Below are positions 55,801 to 64,000 of a stretch of 64,000 nt of DNA, in pieces. Below the pieces are notes generated by a model, which saw nothing but the letters and a program-made list of their open reading frames with translations, ran no database searches and was not told where the DNA came from. The stretch is from Closterium sp. NIES-65 (Eukaryota; Streptophyta; Zygnematophyceae; Desmidiales; Closteriaceae). The translations under genes and the position numbers were made by a program. Location of the stretch: NCBI GenBank assembly GCA_948144175.1, contig CANXME010002463.1:946001-1010000 (forward strand), written 5' to 3'. Each line of letters starts with the position of its first letter. Within the stretch, counting starts at the first letter, position 1.

Positions 55801-58800
55801 CCATCCGTCCTGTCTTTGTTCCGCACCACCTCACCAAGTGATGATAGTGAACGATTGTGTGTATCGGTCGCTTAATGCCACCCCGTCCATCATTTCTATC
55901 GTCTACACCCGTCCCCATTCCTTCTTGTCTCCTCTCCGCCCCACCAGGTGATGATAGTGAACGATTGTGTGTATCGCTTCCGCCGCCTTTCCAAGTGGCT
56001 CATGTACCTTGACTTTGACGAGTTCATCTTTATGGATGGGCAGGTGAGCACGCAAGGCCGCACTCACTCCCTTGGATGATTCTCAAAAGTGATTCCAACG
56101 CAGTTCGCCTTCATCAACGACCAGATGGTCAGGTCCGCTATGTCGAAATCTCTATTGAGGATTCTCGAAAGTGATTTTCCCACCGGCCAGGTGGCTGTTA
56201 GAAGACCCGCACGAGGGATCTCCGATTGATCCTAGAGAAGGGTTATAGGCACGCTTGCCTGGGAGGTTATGGACGGATTTACCCGCTACTTTTAAAGCCC
56301 TTTTATCCCAGTGATTAGTGGTTGAGATTCTGATATGACATCAGAGCGAAGGCTTCAGGTTCGAATGTCCATGTGCGCACATGCTGGCGTCCATGTGTTG
56401 CTGCCGTTGTGCCGTGTCCTAGGGCATCCCAGTGAAGGGAGGTGTCAGAAGATGTGCATTGGGGACCCTCAAGTTAATCCTAGGAAAGAGTTACAGACAC
56501 GCTTGTCTGGAGGGTTATAGGCGCACTCACCCACTACTTAAAAACCATTTTATCCCAGCAGTTAGTGATTGGGATTCTGACAATGGCAAGGTCCACATGC
56601 AAGCATCCCGACCTCCCCATCCGCACACTCCTCATCTCGCTTTCTCTCTCCGCATGAGGGTTTGCTTGCACACTTGGGTGTCCTTGCTCCTGCTTCACAC
56701 TTGGGTGTCCTTGCTCCTGCTTCACACTTGGGTGTCCTTGCTCCTGCTTCACACTTGGGTGTCCTTGCTCCTGCTTCACACTTGGGTGTCCTTGCTCCTG
56801 CTTCACACTTGGGTGTCCTTGCTCCTGCTTCACACTTGGGTGTCCTTGCTCCTGCTTCACACTTGGGTGTCCTTGCTCCTGCTTCACACTTGGGTGTCCT
56901 TGCTCCTGCTTCACACTTGGGTGTCCTTGCTCCTGCTTCACACTTGGGTGTCCTTGCTCCTGCTTCACACTTGGGTGTCCTTGCTCCTGCTTCACACTTG
57001 GGTGTCCTTGCTCCTGCTTCACACTTGGGTGTCCTTGCTCCTGCTTCACACTTGGGTGTCCTTGCTCCTGCTTCACACTTGGGTGTCCTTGCTCCTGCTT
57101 CACACTTGGGTGTCCTTGCTCCTGCTTCACACTTGGGTGTCCTTGCTCCTGCTTCACACTTGGGTGTCCTTGCTCCTGCTTCACACTTGGGTGTCCTTGC
57201 TCTTGCTTCACACTTGGGTGTCCTTGCTCCTGCTTCACACTTGGGTGTCCTTGCTCCTGCTTCACACTTGGGTGTCCTTGCTCCTGCTTCACACTTGGGT
57301 GTCCTTGCTCCTGCTTCACACTTGGGTGTCCTTGCTCCTGCTTCACACTTGGGTGTCCTTGCTCCTGCTTCACACTTGGGTGTCCTTGCTCCTGCTTCAC
57401 ACTTGGGTGTCCTTGCTCCTGCTTCACACTTGGGTGTCCTTGCTCCTGCTTCACACTTGGGTGTCCTTGCTCCTGCTTCACACTTGGGTGTCCTTGCTCC
57501 TGCTTCACACTTGGGTGTCCTTGCTCCTGCTTCACACTTGGGTTGGGTGTCCTTGCTCCTGCTTCACACTTGGGTGTCCTTGCTCCTGCTTCACACTTGG
57601 GTGTCCTTGCTCCTGCTTCACACTTGGGTGTCCTTGCTCCTGCTTCACACTTGGGTGTCCTTGCTCCTGCTTCACACTTGGGTGTCCTTGCTCCTGCTTC
57701 ACACTTGGGTGTCCTTGCTCCTGCTTCACACTTGGGTGTCCTTGCTCCTGCTTCACACTTGGGTGTCCTTGCTCCTGCTTCACACTTGGGTGTCCTTGCT
57801 CCTGCTTCACACTTGGGTGTCCTTGCTCCTGCTTCACACTTGGGTGTCCTTGCTCCTGCTTCACACTTGGGTGTCCTTGCTCCTGCTTCACACTTGGGTG
57901 TCCTTGCTCCTGCTTCACACTTGGGTGTCCTTGCTCCTGCTTCACACTTGGGTGTCCTTGCTCCTGCTTCACACTTGGGTGTCCTTGCTCCTTGCTTCAC
58001 CTCACCCTACTGAGCCACTACTCCCGAATCCCGCTGTCTCTTTACCCACAGGAGCGAGTACCCAACCCAATGAGCGTGCACGACTTTCTCGCCCCTCACG
58101 AGGGACTGCCCTATGTGAGCCACGGGTGCCTGTGGTGGGACCACGAGCGCTGCCTTCCTGCCCAAGGCGACAACGGTACGCACACTTGCTTGGTTGTGCA
58201 GTTTTGGCAGTGCAGCTTGGTAGGGCCTGCTTCTGATCGCCCCTCATGAGGGAGGGTCTGACTGCCCTGTGTGAGCCACGGCTGCCTCTGGTGGGACCAC
58301 GAGCGCTGCCTTCCTGCCCAGGGCGATAACGGTGCGAGGTGACTTGATTGCTCCGCGGAGAAGCAGGCAGTACTGACTATGTGGTTGGCCCTGTTCCTGA
58401 CTGCCCTATTTGAGCCATGGGCGCCTGTGGTGGGAGGGACCACAGGCGCTGCCTCCCCTCTCAAGGTGACAACGAAATGGTACGCACTCTTGCTTGTCTG
58501 TGCAGTCTAGTGCTGGCATGGACTTGCTTGGTTGTGCGGGCCGCACATGCGTGGCGTTGCCTGGTCCTGACTGCCCTATACGAGCCATGGGCGCTTGTGG
58601 TGGGACCACAGGCGTTGCCTGCCCTGCCAAGGGGCCAATCGTGTGTGGTGTCTTGGTTGGTAGCACAGAGGCACGCCAAGGGGCCAATCGTGTGTGGTGT
58701 CTTGGTTGGTAGCACAGAGGCACGCCAAGGGGCCAATCGTGTGTGGTGTCTTGGTTGGTAGCACAGAGGCACGCCAAGGGGCCAATCGTGTGTGGTGTCT

Positions 58801-61800
58801 TGGTTGGTAGCACAGAGGCACGCCAAGGGGCCAATCGTGTGTGGTGTCTTGGTTGGTAGCACAGAGGCACGCCAAGGGGCCAATCGTGTGTGGTGTCTTG
58901 GTTGGTAGCACAGAGGCACGCCAAGGGGCCAATCGTGTGTGGTGTCTTGGTTGGTAGCACAGAGGCACGCCAAGGGGCCAATCGTGTGTGGTGTCTTGGT
59001 TGGTAGCACAGAGGCACGCCAAGGGGCCAATCGTGTGTGGTGTCATGGTTGGTAGCACAGAGGCACGCCAAGGGGCCAATCGTGTGTGGTGTCTTGGTTG
59101 GTAGCACAGAGGCACGCCAAGGGGCCAATCGTGTGTGGTGTCTTGGTTGGTAGCACAGAGGCACGCCAAGGGGCCAATCGTGTGTGGTGTCTTGGTTGGT
59201 AGCACAGAGGCACGCCAAGGGGCCAATCGTGTGTGGTGTCTTGGTTGGTAGCACAGAGGCACGCCAAGGGGCCAATCGTGTGTGGTGTCTTGGTTGGTAG
59301 CACAGAGGCACGCCAAGGGGCCAATCGTGTGTGGTGTCTTGGTTGGTAGCACAGAGGCACGCCAAGGGGCCAATCGTGTGTGGTGTCTTGGTTGGTAGCA
59401 CAGAGGCACGCCAAGGGGCCAATCGTGTGTGGTGTCTTGGTTGGTAGCACAGAGGCACGCCAAGGGGCCAATCGTGTGTGGTGTCTTGGTTGGTAGCACA
59501 GAGGCACGCCAAGGGGCCAATCGTGTGTGGTGTCTTGGTTGGTAGCACAGAGGCACGCCAAGGGGCCAATCGTGTGTGGTGTCTTGGTTGGTAGCACAGA
59601 GGCACGCCAAGGGGCCAATCGTGTGTGGTGTCTTGGTTGGTAGCACAGAGGCACGCCAAGGGGCCAATCGTGTGTGGTGTCTTGGTTGGTAGCACAGAGG
59701 CACGCCAAGGGGCCAATCGTGTGTGGTGTCTTGGTTGGTAGCACAGAGGCACGCCAAGGGGCCAATCGTGTGTGGTGTCTTGGTTGGTAGCTCAGAGGCA
59801 CGCCAAGGGGCCAATCGTGTGTGGTGTCTTGGTTGGTAGCACAGAGGCACGCCAAGGGGCCAATCGTGTGTGGTGTCTTGGTTGGTAGCACAGAGGCACG
59901 CCAAGGGGCCAATCGTGTGTGGTGTCTTGGTTGGTAGCACAGAGGCACGCCAAGGGGCCAATCGTGTGTGGTGTCTTGGTTGGTAGCACAGAGGCACGCC
60001 AAGGGGCCAATCGTGTGTGGTGTCTTGGTTGGTAGCACAGAGGCACGCCAAGGGGCCAATCGTGTGTGGTGTCTTGGTTGGTAGCACAGAGGCACGCCAA
60101 GGGGCCAATCGTGTGTGGTGTCTTGGTTGGTAGCACAGAGGCACGCCAAGGGGCCAATCGTGTGTGGTGTCTTGGTTGGTAGCACAGAGGCACGCCAAGG
60201 GGCCAATCGTGTGTGGTGTCTTGGTTGGTAGCACAGAGGCACGCCAAGGGGCCAATCGTGTGTGGTGTCTTGGTTGGTAGCACAGAGGCACGCCAAGGGG
60301 CCAATCGTGTGTGGTGTCTTGGTTGGTAGCACAGAGGCACGCCAAGGGGCCAATCGTGTGTGGTGTCTTGGTTGGTAGCACAGAGGCACGCCAAGGGGCC
60401 AATCGTGTGTGGTGTCTTGGTTGGTAGCACAGAGGCACGCCAAGGGGCCAATCGTGTGTGGTGTCTTGGTTGGTAGCACAGAGGCACGCCAAGGGGCCAA
60501 TCGTGTGTGGTGTCTTGGTTGGTAGCACAGAGGCACGCCAAGGGGCCAATCGTGTGTGGTGTCTTGGTTGGTAGCACAGAGGCACGCCAAGGGGCCAATC
60601 GTGTGTGGTGTCTTGGTTGGTAGCACAGAGGCACGCCAAGGGGCCAATCGTGTGTGGTGTCTTGGTTGGTAGCACAGAGGCACGCCAAGGGGCCAATCGT
60701 GTGTGGTGTCTTGGTTGGTAGCACAGAGGCACGCCAAGGGGCCAATCGTGTGTGGTGTCTTGGTTGGTAGCTCAGAGGCACGCCAAGGGGCCAATCGTGT
60801 GTGGTGTCTTGGTTGGTAGCACAGAGGCACGCCAAGGGGCCAATCGTGTGTGGTGTCTTGGTTGGTAGCACAGAGGCACGCCAAGGGGCCAATCGTGTGT
60901 GGTGTCTTGGTTGGTAGCACAGAGGCACGCCAAGGGGCCAATCGTGTGTGGTGTCTTGGTTGGTAGCACAGAGGCACGCCAAGGGGCCAATCGTGTGTGG
61001 TGTCTTGGTTGGTAGCACAGAGGCACGCCAAGGGGCCAATCGTGTGTGGTGTCTTGGTTGGTAGCACAGAGGCACGCCAAGGGGCCAATCGTGTGTGGTG
61101 TCTTGGTTGGTAGCACAGAGGCACGCCAAGGGGCCGATCGTGTGTGGTGTCTTGGTTGGTAGCACAGAGGCACGCCAAGGGGCCAATCGTGTGTGGTGTC
61201 TTGGTTGGTAGCACAGAGGCACGCCAAGGGGCCAATCGTGTGTGGTGTCTTGGTTGGTAGCACAGAGGCACGCCAAGGGGCCAATCGTGTGTGGTGTCTT
61301 GGTTGGTAGCACAGAGGCACGCCAAGGGGCCAATCGTGTGTGGTGTCTTGGTTGGTAGCACAGAGGCACGCCAAGGGGCCAATCGTGTGTGGTGTCTTGG
61401 TTGGTAGCACAGAGGCACGCCAAGGGGCCAATCGTGTGTGGTGTCTTGGTTGGTAGCACAGAGGCACGCCAAGGGGCCAATCGTGTGTGGTGTCTTGGTT
61501 GGTAGCACAGAGGCACGCCAAGGGGCCAATCGTGTGTGGTGTCTTGGTTGGTAGCACAGAGGCACGCCAAGGGGCCAATCGTGTGTGGTGTCTTGGTTGG
61601 TAGCACAGAGGCACGCCAAGGGGCCAATCGTGTGTGGTGTCTTGGTTGGTAGCACAGAGGCACGCCAAGGGGCCAATCGTGTGTGGTGTCTTGGTTGGTA
61701 GCACAGAGGCACGCCAAGGGGCCAATCGTGTGTGGTGTCTTGGTTGGTAGCACAGAGGCACGCCAAGGGGCCAATCGTGTGTGGTGTCTTGGTTGGTAGC

Positions 61801-63090
61801 ACAGAGGCACGCCAAGGGGCCAATCGTGTGTGGTGTCTTGGTTGGTAGCACAGAGGCACGCCAAGGGGCCAATCGTGTGTGGTGTCTTGGTTGGTAGCAC
61901 AGAGGCACGCCAAGGGGCCAATCGTGTGTGGTGTCTTGGTTGGTAGCACAGAGGCACGCCGCACGCTGTATGTCTGTCTTTCCTCTCCTCGCCCCTTTTG
62001 AGTCGACTCAAAAGTCGCACGCTGTATGTCCGTCTTTCCTCTCCTCGCCCCTTCTCTCCCTCCTCTCTCCATCCATCCTCTCTTCATCCCCTCTTCCCTG
62101 CTGTGCCACTCCCCGCTGTGCCACTCCCTGCTGTGCCTGTTAACCCGTCATCTGCTCCCCTCCTCTTTTCATCTCCTCTCTTCCATTCCATTCACAGACC
62201 CCAGGTGGCCATTGGAGCGAATGTTGTGGCACTGGCCGTTCATCTACTGCCAGGCCAAGGACAACACCACCGACCCTAAACTGTGCCTCAACCACTGGGG
62301 CCACCGCAAGCTGTTTGTCGATCCCAGGAAGGTGTGAATCAACTAGGATGTTTGCTGGTCCCAGAGTGGTGTGGATTGGGTTTTAAGAACCGTGTGTGCC
62401 TGTCATGGGTCCCAACCTATGCCTCAACCACTGGGGCCACCGCAAGCTGTTTGTTGATCCCAGGAAGGTGTGTGTGCTTTGTGTGCTGTTGCATTCTGAA
62501 ACGTTCGGAGGCGTGCTAAGTATTTTCTTGGCCTTCTGTCCTCTCCCTGTCCTCCAAGGCTTTTCATTCGCCCTCACCCTCCTCTCAGCCTTTTATCCTC
62601 CTTTCTCCGTGTCATAGGTGCGAGGCGAGTGGTGGAGAACCACGTGGTGGAGAACCCCAGCGGGGGAGGCACCTTGTGTTGTTTCGTCAATCTCGACTCC
62701 TCTCAACCTCCTGTCACCGCTCTCTAACCCTTTTAGCCCCCTCCGTTCCCCTCTCCCTCAGGTGCGAGTGGTGGAGAATCACGTGGTTGCAGACCCCAGC
62801 GGGGGAGGCCACCCTGTGTTGTCTCTTCAAGCTCAACCTCCTCCCAACATTTATGACCCATTTAACCCCCTCGCCCCCCATTCTCCCACAGGTGTGAGCG
62901 GTGGAGAACCATATCGTTGCAGACCCCATTGAGGGAGGCACGTTCTGTCCTATCTCGTCATGCGCTCTCACTCTCCCCCTCGCCCCCCCTTCTCCCTCAG
63001 GTACGAGTGGTGGAGAACCATGTCGTTGCAGACCCAAGCGGGGGAGGGAATGACCTGCCCACAGACGCACTCAGGCACCACCACTTCCGC
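49805..63090 (+). CDS. GT92-family glycosyltransferase, plant galactan-synthase-like (incomplete)
   Basis: Eleven exons join in phase: 49805-49855, 50589-50687, 51315-51740, 52524-53179, 53861-54017, 54590-54703, 55171-55248, 55948-56043, 58052-58175, 62198-62331, 63001-63090; more lie beyond the window, and the start codon is not identified. The first two exons form a signal anchor (ILLAVCLLLVFVFWFDIISI), so a type II Golgi protein is likely. A poly-Ala/Pro/Ser stem follows, then a globular start (FAQFSGYRVSPTEFAAVGLA) and an Arg/Glu/Gly-rich insert (about 52570-53090). The catalytic part has HNITHCSPP, MGVDHYVLYDVGGVD, VMIVNDCVYRFR and LDFDEFIF, the DxD-like metal/nucleotide site of GT92. 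Order and motifs recall beta-1,4-galactan synthases (GALS), but the acceptor cannot be read from sequence. Introns hold large satellites. Confidence 0.85.
49856..50345 (+). repeat. 33-bp minisatellite grown from a GT92 splice donor
   Basis: About 14 units of GTGAGAGGGAGGGCGTGTGT plus 13 bases follow exon 49805-49855. The first unit is the true donor region (ACTG|GTGAGGGGGCGTGCGTG), so the array repeats the exon/intron junction. One unit near 50062 is shortened. Open frames in both directions are by-products. Confidence 0.9.
50748..51027 (+). repeat. Three extra copies of GT92 exon DEEQALIRASSSIPPQFAQS
   Basis: 50751-50797 (partial), 50842-50911 and 50954-51027 repeat the end of exon 50589-50687 with donor (A)TCA|GTAAGC; the last two also carry a CAG acceptor and are phase 0 at both ends. 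TTTTGAGGTGCCTCAAAA lies at 50816-50833 and 50931-50948 between them, and a degenerate TTGAGTCGACTTAAAA before the first. Confidence 0.9.
51885..52033 (+). repeat. Copy of GT92 exon FRRVGLVSFAQFSGYR
   Basis: Repeats the last ~150 bases of exon 51315-51740, including GAAGGCAGGAAG|GTGAGG, with a frameshift near 52005. Confidence 0.88.
52325..52450 (+). repeat. Copy of GT92 exon start VGKC(T/A)WEPG, with palindromes
   Basis: 52327-52355 copies the start of the exon used at 52524, including the AAG acceptor. It is followed by a perfect TTTTGAGACGTCTCAAAA (52358-52375) and a truncated palindrome TTTTGAGGCGCCTAAAA near 52431. Confidence 0.87.
53249..53382 (+). repeat. Two copies of GT92 exon end LILLCTLKR and donor
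   Basis: 53249-53276 and 53355-53382 repeat GGCTCATTCTGCTCTGCAYG and CTCAAGAG|GTGAGTAAG; the functional copy ends at 53179. Confidence 0.9.
53424..53507. repeat. Palindromes with ACGT and TCGA centres
   Basis: CTTTGAGACGTCTCAAAA at 53424-53441 (one mismatch) and perfect TTTTGAGTCGACTCAAAA at 53490-53507. The flanks repeat ACTTTGATCTACTTCAG-like sequence three times. Confidence 0.92.
53703..53790 (+). repeat. Upstream copy of GT92 exon EAYVADGGWLHMRIDGED
   Basis: It has a good acceptor in the right phase but loses the frame after GEDV. The complete exon is 53861-54017. A third, partial copy (HNITHCSPPIHHQ and donor) is at 54127-54171. Confidence 0.88.
54750..54950 (+). repeat. Two open-frame copies of GT92 exon MDLHIRMGVDHYVLYD
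   Basis: 54750-54836 and 54869-54950 encode variants HIRMGVGHYVPYHVGSMD and HIRMGVGHYVLYDVSGVD, both ending CAG|GTGAG in phase 0 and free of stops. The first also has a TAG acceptor in phase 0, so it could act as a cassette or exclusive exon. Confidence 0.88.
55064..55106 (+). repeat. Copy of GT92 exon PFLDGGIVEVTDF
   Basis: It has a CTGCAG acceptor and PFLDGGILEVTDF, then diverges with no donor. The used copy is 55171-55248. Confidence 0.87.
55495..55802. repeat. 24-bp minisatellite
   Basis: About 12-13 near-identical units of CATCCCTCAACCTCACCGGC plus four bases in the intron before exon 55948. The unit is pyrimidine-rich like the 3' splice site region, and a copy of the exon start (TGATGATAGTGAACGATTGT) sits just after the array at about 55839. 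Confidence 0.93.
56044..56670. other. GT92 intron, unique part
   Basis: No exon recognised. 56230-56330 and 56465-56585 are diverged copies of one another (AGGTTATGG / GGGTTATAGG ... ACTTTTAAAGCCCTTTTATC / ACTTAAAAACCATTTTATCC ... CAGTGATTAGTG). Confidence 0.5.
56671..57990. repeat. 27-bp satellite, about 49 units
   Basis: Unit CACTTGGGTGTCCTTGCTCC plus TGCTTCA is almost perfectly homogeneous. One C-to-T variant lies near 57202 and a 5-base insertion at about 57541 shifts the register. As 27 is divisible by three, all frames give long artificial ORFs; the array is intronic. Confidence 0.95.
58176..58640 (+). repeat. Three degenerating copies of GT92 exon YVSHGCLWWDHERCLPAQGDN
   Basis: 58239-58337, 58390-58475 and 58556-58640 repeat the end of exon 58052-58175 with its donor. 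The last copy has drifted to CTGCCAAGGGGCCAATCG|TGTGTG and runs directly into the 49-bp satellite. Confidence 0.88.
58626..61960. repeat. 49-bp satellite, 68 units, seeded by an exon/donor copy
   Basis: Units of GCCAAGGGGCCAATCGTGTG plus 29 bases repeat for 3335 bp. Few variants are seen: CATGG for CTTGG near 59044, AGCTCAG for AGCACAG near 59790 and again near 60770 (980 bp = 20 units apart), and GCCGATCG near 61135. The leftmost unit is continuous with a copy of the GT92 exon end. Minus-strand ORFs up to 1014 codons are artefacts. Confidence 0.96.
61961..62060. repeat. Palindrome TTTTGAGTCGACTCAAAA between direct repeats
   Basis: The perfect palindrome at 61996-62013 is flanked on each side by GCACGCTGTATGTC(T/C)GTCTT and CCTCTCCTCGCCCC, a 35-bp duplication with one difference. 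Confidence 0.95.
62402..62470 (+). repeat. Copy of GT92 exon end CLNHWGHRKLFVDPRK and donor
   Basis: Near-identical to the end of exon 62198-62331, with donor AAG|GTGTGT. Confidence 0.9.
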
Positions 63091-63310
63091 GTGAGTGCCT
63101 TTCTGGCCGGGCGGGTTTGTTTTCGAATAGCAACCTATTTTGTCAGCAGCTCCCTGCCCCACAGACGCACTCAGGCATCACCACTTCCGTGTGAGTGTGT
63201 CTTTCGAGGCGCCTCAAAAGGTGCGAGTGGTGGAGAATCATATCGTTGCATACCCCAGAGGGGGAGGGAAAGACCTTCCTACAGAAGCACTCAGACATCA
63301 CCACTTTTTT
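62619..63310 (+). repeat. Five copies of GT92 exon VVENHVVADPSGGG
   Basis: Starts near 62622, 62764, 62893, 63001 and 63222. Only 63001-63090 is complete with an open frame, acceptor and donor; that at 63222-63311 is also full length but has HTPE(G) changes and a frame reading IVAYP. A palindrome-like CTTTCGAGGCGCCTCAAAAG lies at 63201-63220 before the last copy. Confidence 0.88.
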
Positions 63311-63990
63311 GTGAGTGCCTTTTGCATTCCATCACCACATCTGCGTGAGTGCTTTTGCATGTAAGTGCCATCACCACTTCTGCGTGCGTGCTTTTGCATG
63401 TAAGTGCCATCACCACTTCTGCGTGAGTGCTTTTGCATGTAAGTGCCATCACCACTTCCGTTTGAGTGCCTTTTGCATGCCATCACCACATCTGCGTGAG
63501 TGCTTTTGCATGTAAGTGCCATCACCACTTCCGCGTGAGTGCCTTTTGCATGCCATCACCACATCTGCGTGAGTGCTTTTGCATGTAAGTGCCATCACCA
63601 CTTCCGCGTGAGTGCCTTTTGCATGCCATCACCACTTCTGCGTGAGTGCTTTTTGCAAGTAAGTGCCATCACCACTTCCGCGTGAGTGCCTTATGCATTT
63701 TCGTGGCACCACTACTTCCGTGTGAGTGCCTTTTGCATTTAAACCCCGCAGGCCAAGCTATTCAAGCTTAGGAAGGCTGGTTGGGAGTGAGGACAATATT
63801 TGGACGCGAGCCAATAAGAGTGTCGAAAATGTTGGCCTAGGTCTCAGAGATCGGGAATGAGCACATTCAACCAACATTAGGAAGGATGAACCAAATTTGG
63901 CCTTCTTGACCCACGGGTTTGAAGTGGCACCACCACTTCCGTGTGAGTGCCCTTTGCATGGCATCACCACTTCTGCGCGAGTGCAGGTTG
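63310..63990 (+). repeat. Minisatellite of exon end CACCACTTCCGC|GTGAGTGCC
   Basis: About 14 units of 34-39 bp, each carrying ATCACCACTTCYGCGTGAGT and TTTTGCATG, continue from the end of the last GT92 exon copies. Interrupted by unrelated sequence at about 63745-63920, within which no gene is recognised. Confidence 0.9.
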
Positions 63991-64000
63991 AACATGAAGG

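Noticed and set aside
56432-58249. ORFs of 488-605 codons with nine-residue repeats
   Set aside because: The 27-bp satellite is divisible by three, so any stop-free frame stays open in both directions; it lies in a GT92 intron.
58626-61960. Possible CRISPR array
   Set aside because: Direct repeats are contiguous with no unique spacers, no cas genes, and the context is a eukaryotic intron.
58576-62087. Minus-strand ORFs of 378-1014 codons
   Set aside because: They are translations of the 49-bp satellite in all three frames (period 49 residues) and overlap one another; no start context, splice logic or protein similarity.
39652-63220. Palindromes as cloning linkers or vector remnants
   Set aside because: The centres equal restriction sites (GGCGCC, GTCGAC, GACGTC), but degenerate versions, varied flanks and constant TTTTGAG arms point to natural evolved copies.

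Overview
The window looks like nuclear DNA of a green-lineage (streptophyte) eukaryote, probably a charophyte alga. The assignment is inferred from gene content: a fused OHCU decarboxylase/transthyretin-like allantoin synthase, a plant-type SDHAF2, a GT92 glycosyltransferase resembling plant galactan synthases, intron-rich genes and only Ty1/copia LTR retrotransposons. A zygnematophyte such as Closterium would fit, but no marker proves it. There are no bacterial operons, CRISPR arrays, rRNA or tRNA genes.

Positions 1 to about 39.2 kb are a retrotransposon nest of six copia-type elements, here called A to F. A (1-5427, minus, cut by the window edge) sits in B (5428-9296, minus). C (9319-16771, plus) lies next to the B LTR. 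D (from 17784, plus) is split twice: by E (23377-30709, minus, 5-bp target duplication ACCTG) in its RT-RNase H coding region, and by F (31826-39090, plus, target duplication CTTAT) in its 3' LTR. E has one intact 1989-codon polyprotein. F is intact except for one extra C in a C9 tract, and its LTRs are identical. A, B, C and D are decayed. A, C, E and F have very short LTRs (110-138 bp) and replace the usual CCHC zinc knuckle with a stretched C-x13-C-x3-H-x4-C motif. B and D keep the normal knuckle but have an unusual protease active site.

From 39.2 kb to the end are three host genes. A plus-strand gene (39744-43807, six exons, 388 residues, all phases joining) encodes a TTL/allantoin synthase of urate breakdown. 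A minus-strand gene (46996-44701 plus an unresolved 5' exon) encodes SDHAF2, the flavin-insertion factor for succinate dehydrogenase. A plus-strand gene (49805 to beyond the right edge, eleven phase-compatible exons seen) encodes a type II membrane GT92 glycosyltransferase.

The most unusual signal is in these host genes. Nearly every exon is followed or preceded by one to five diverged partial copies of itself, usually carrying the splice junction. Many duplication junctions hold an 18-bp palindrome of the form TTTTGAG-N-CG-N'-CTCAAAA (GCGC, TCGA or ACGT centre). Several minisatellites, including a 68-copy 49-bp array of 3.3 kb, appear to have grown out of such copied exon/5' splice-site junctions. 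The palindromes were not seen in the retrotransposon half.
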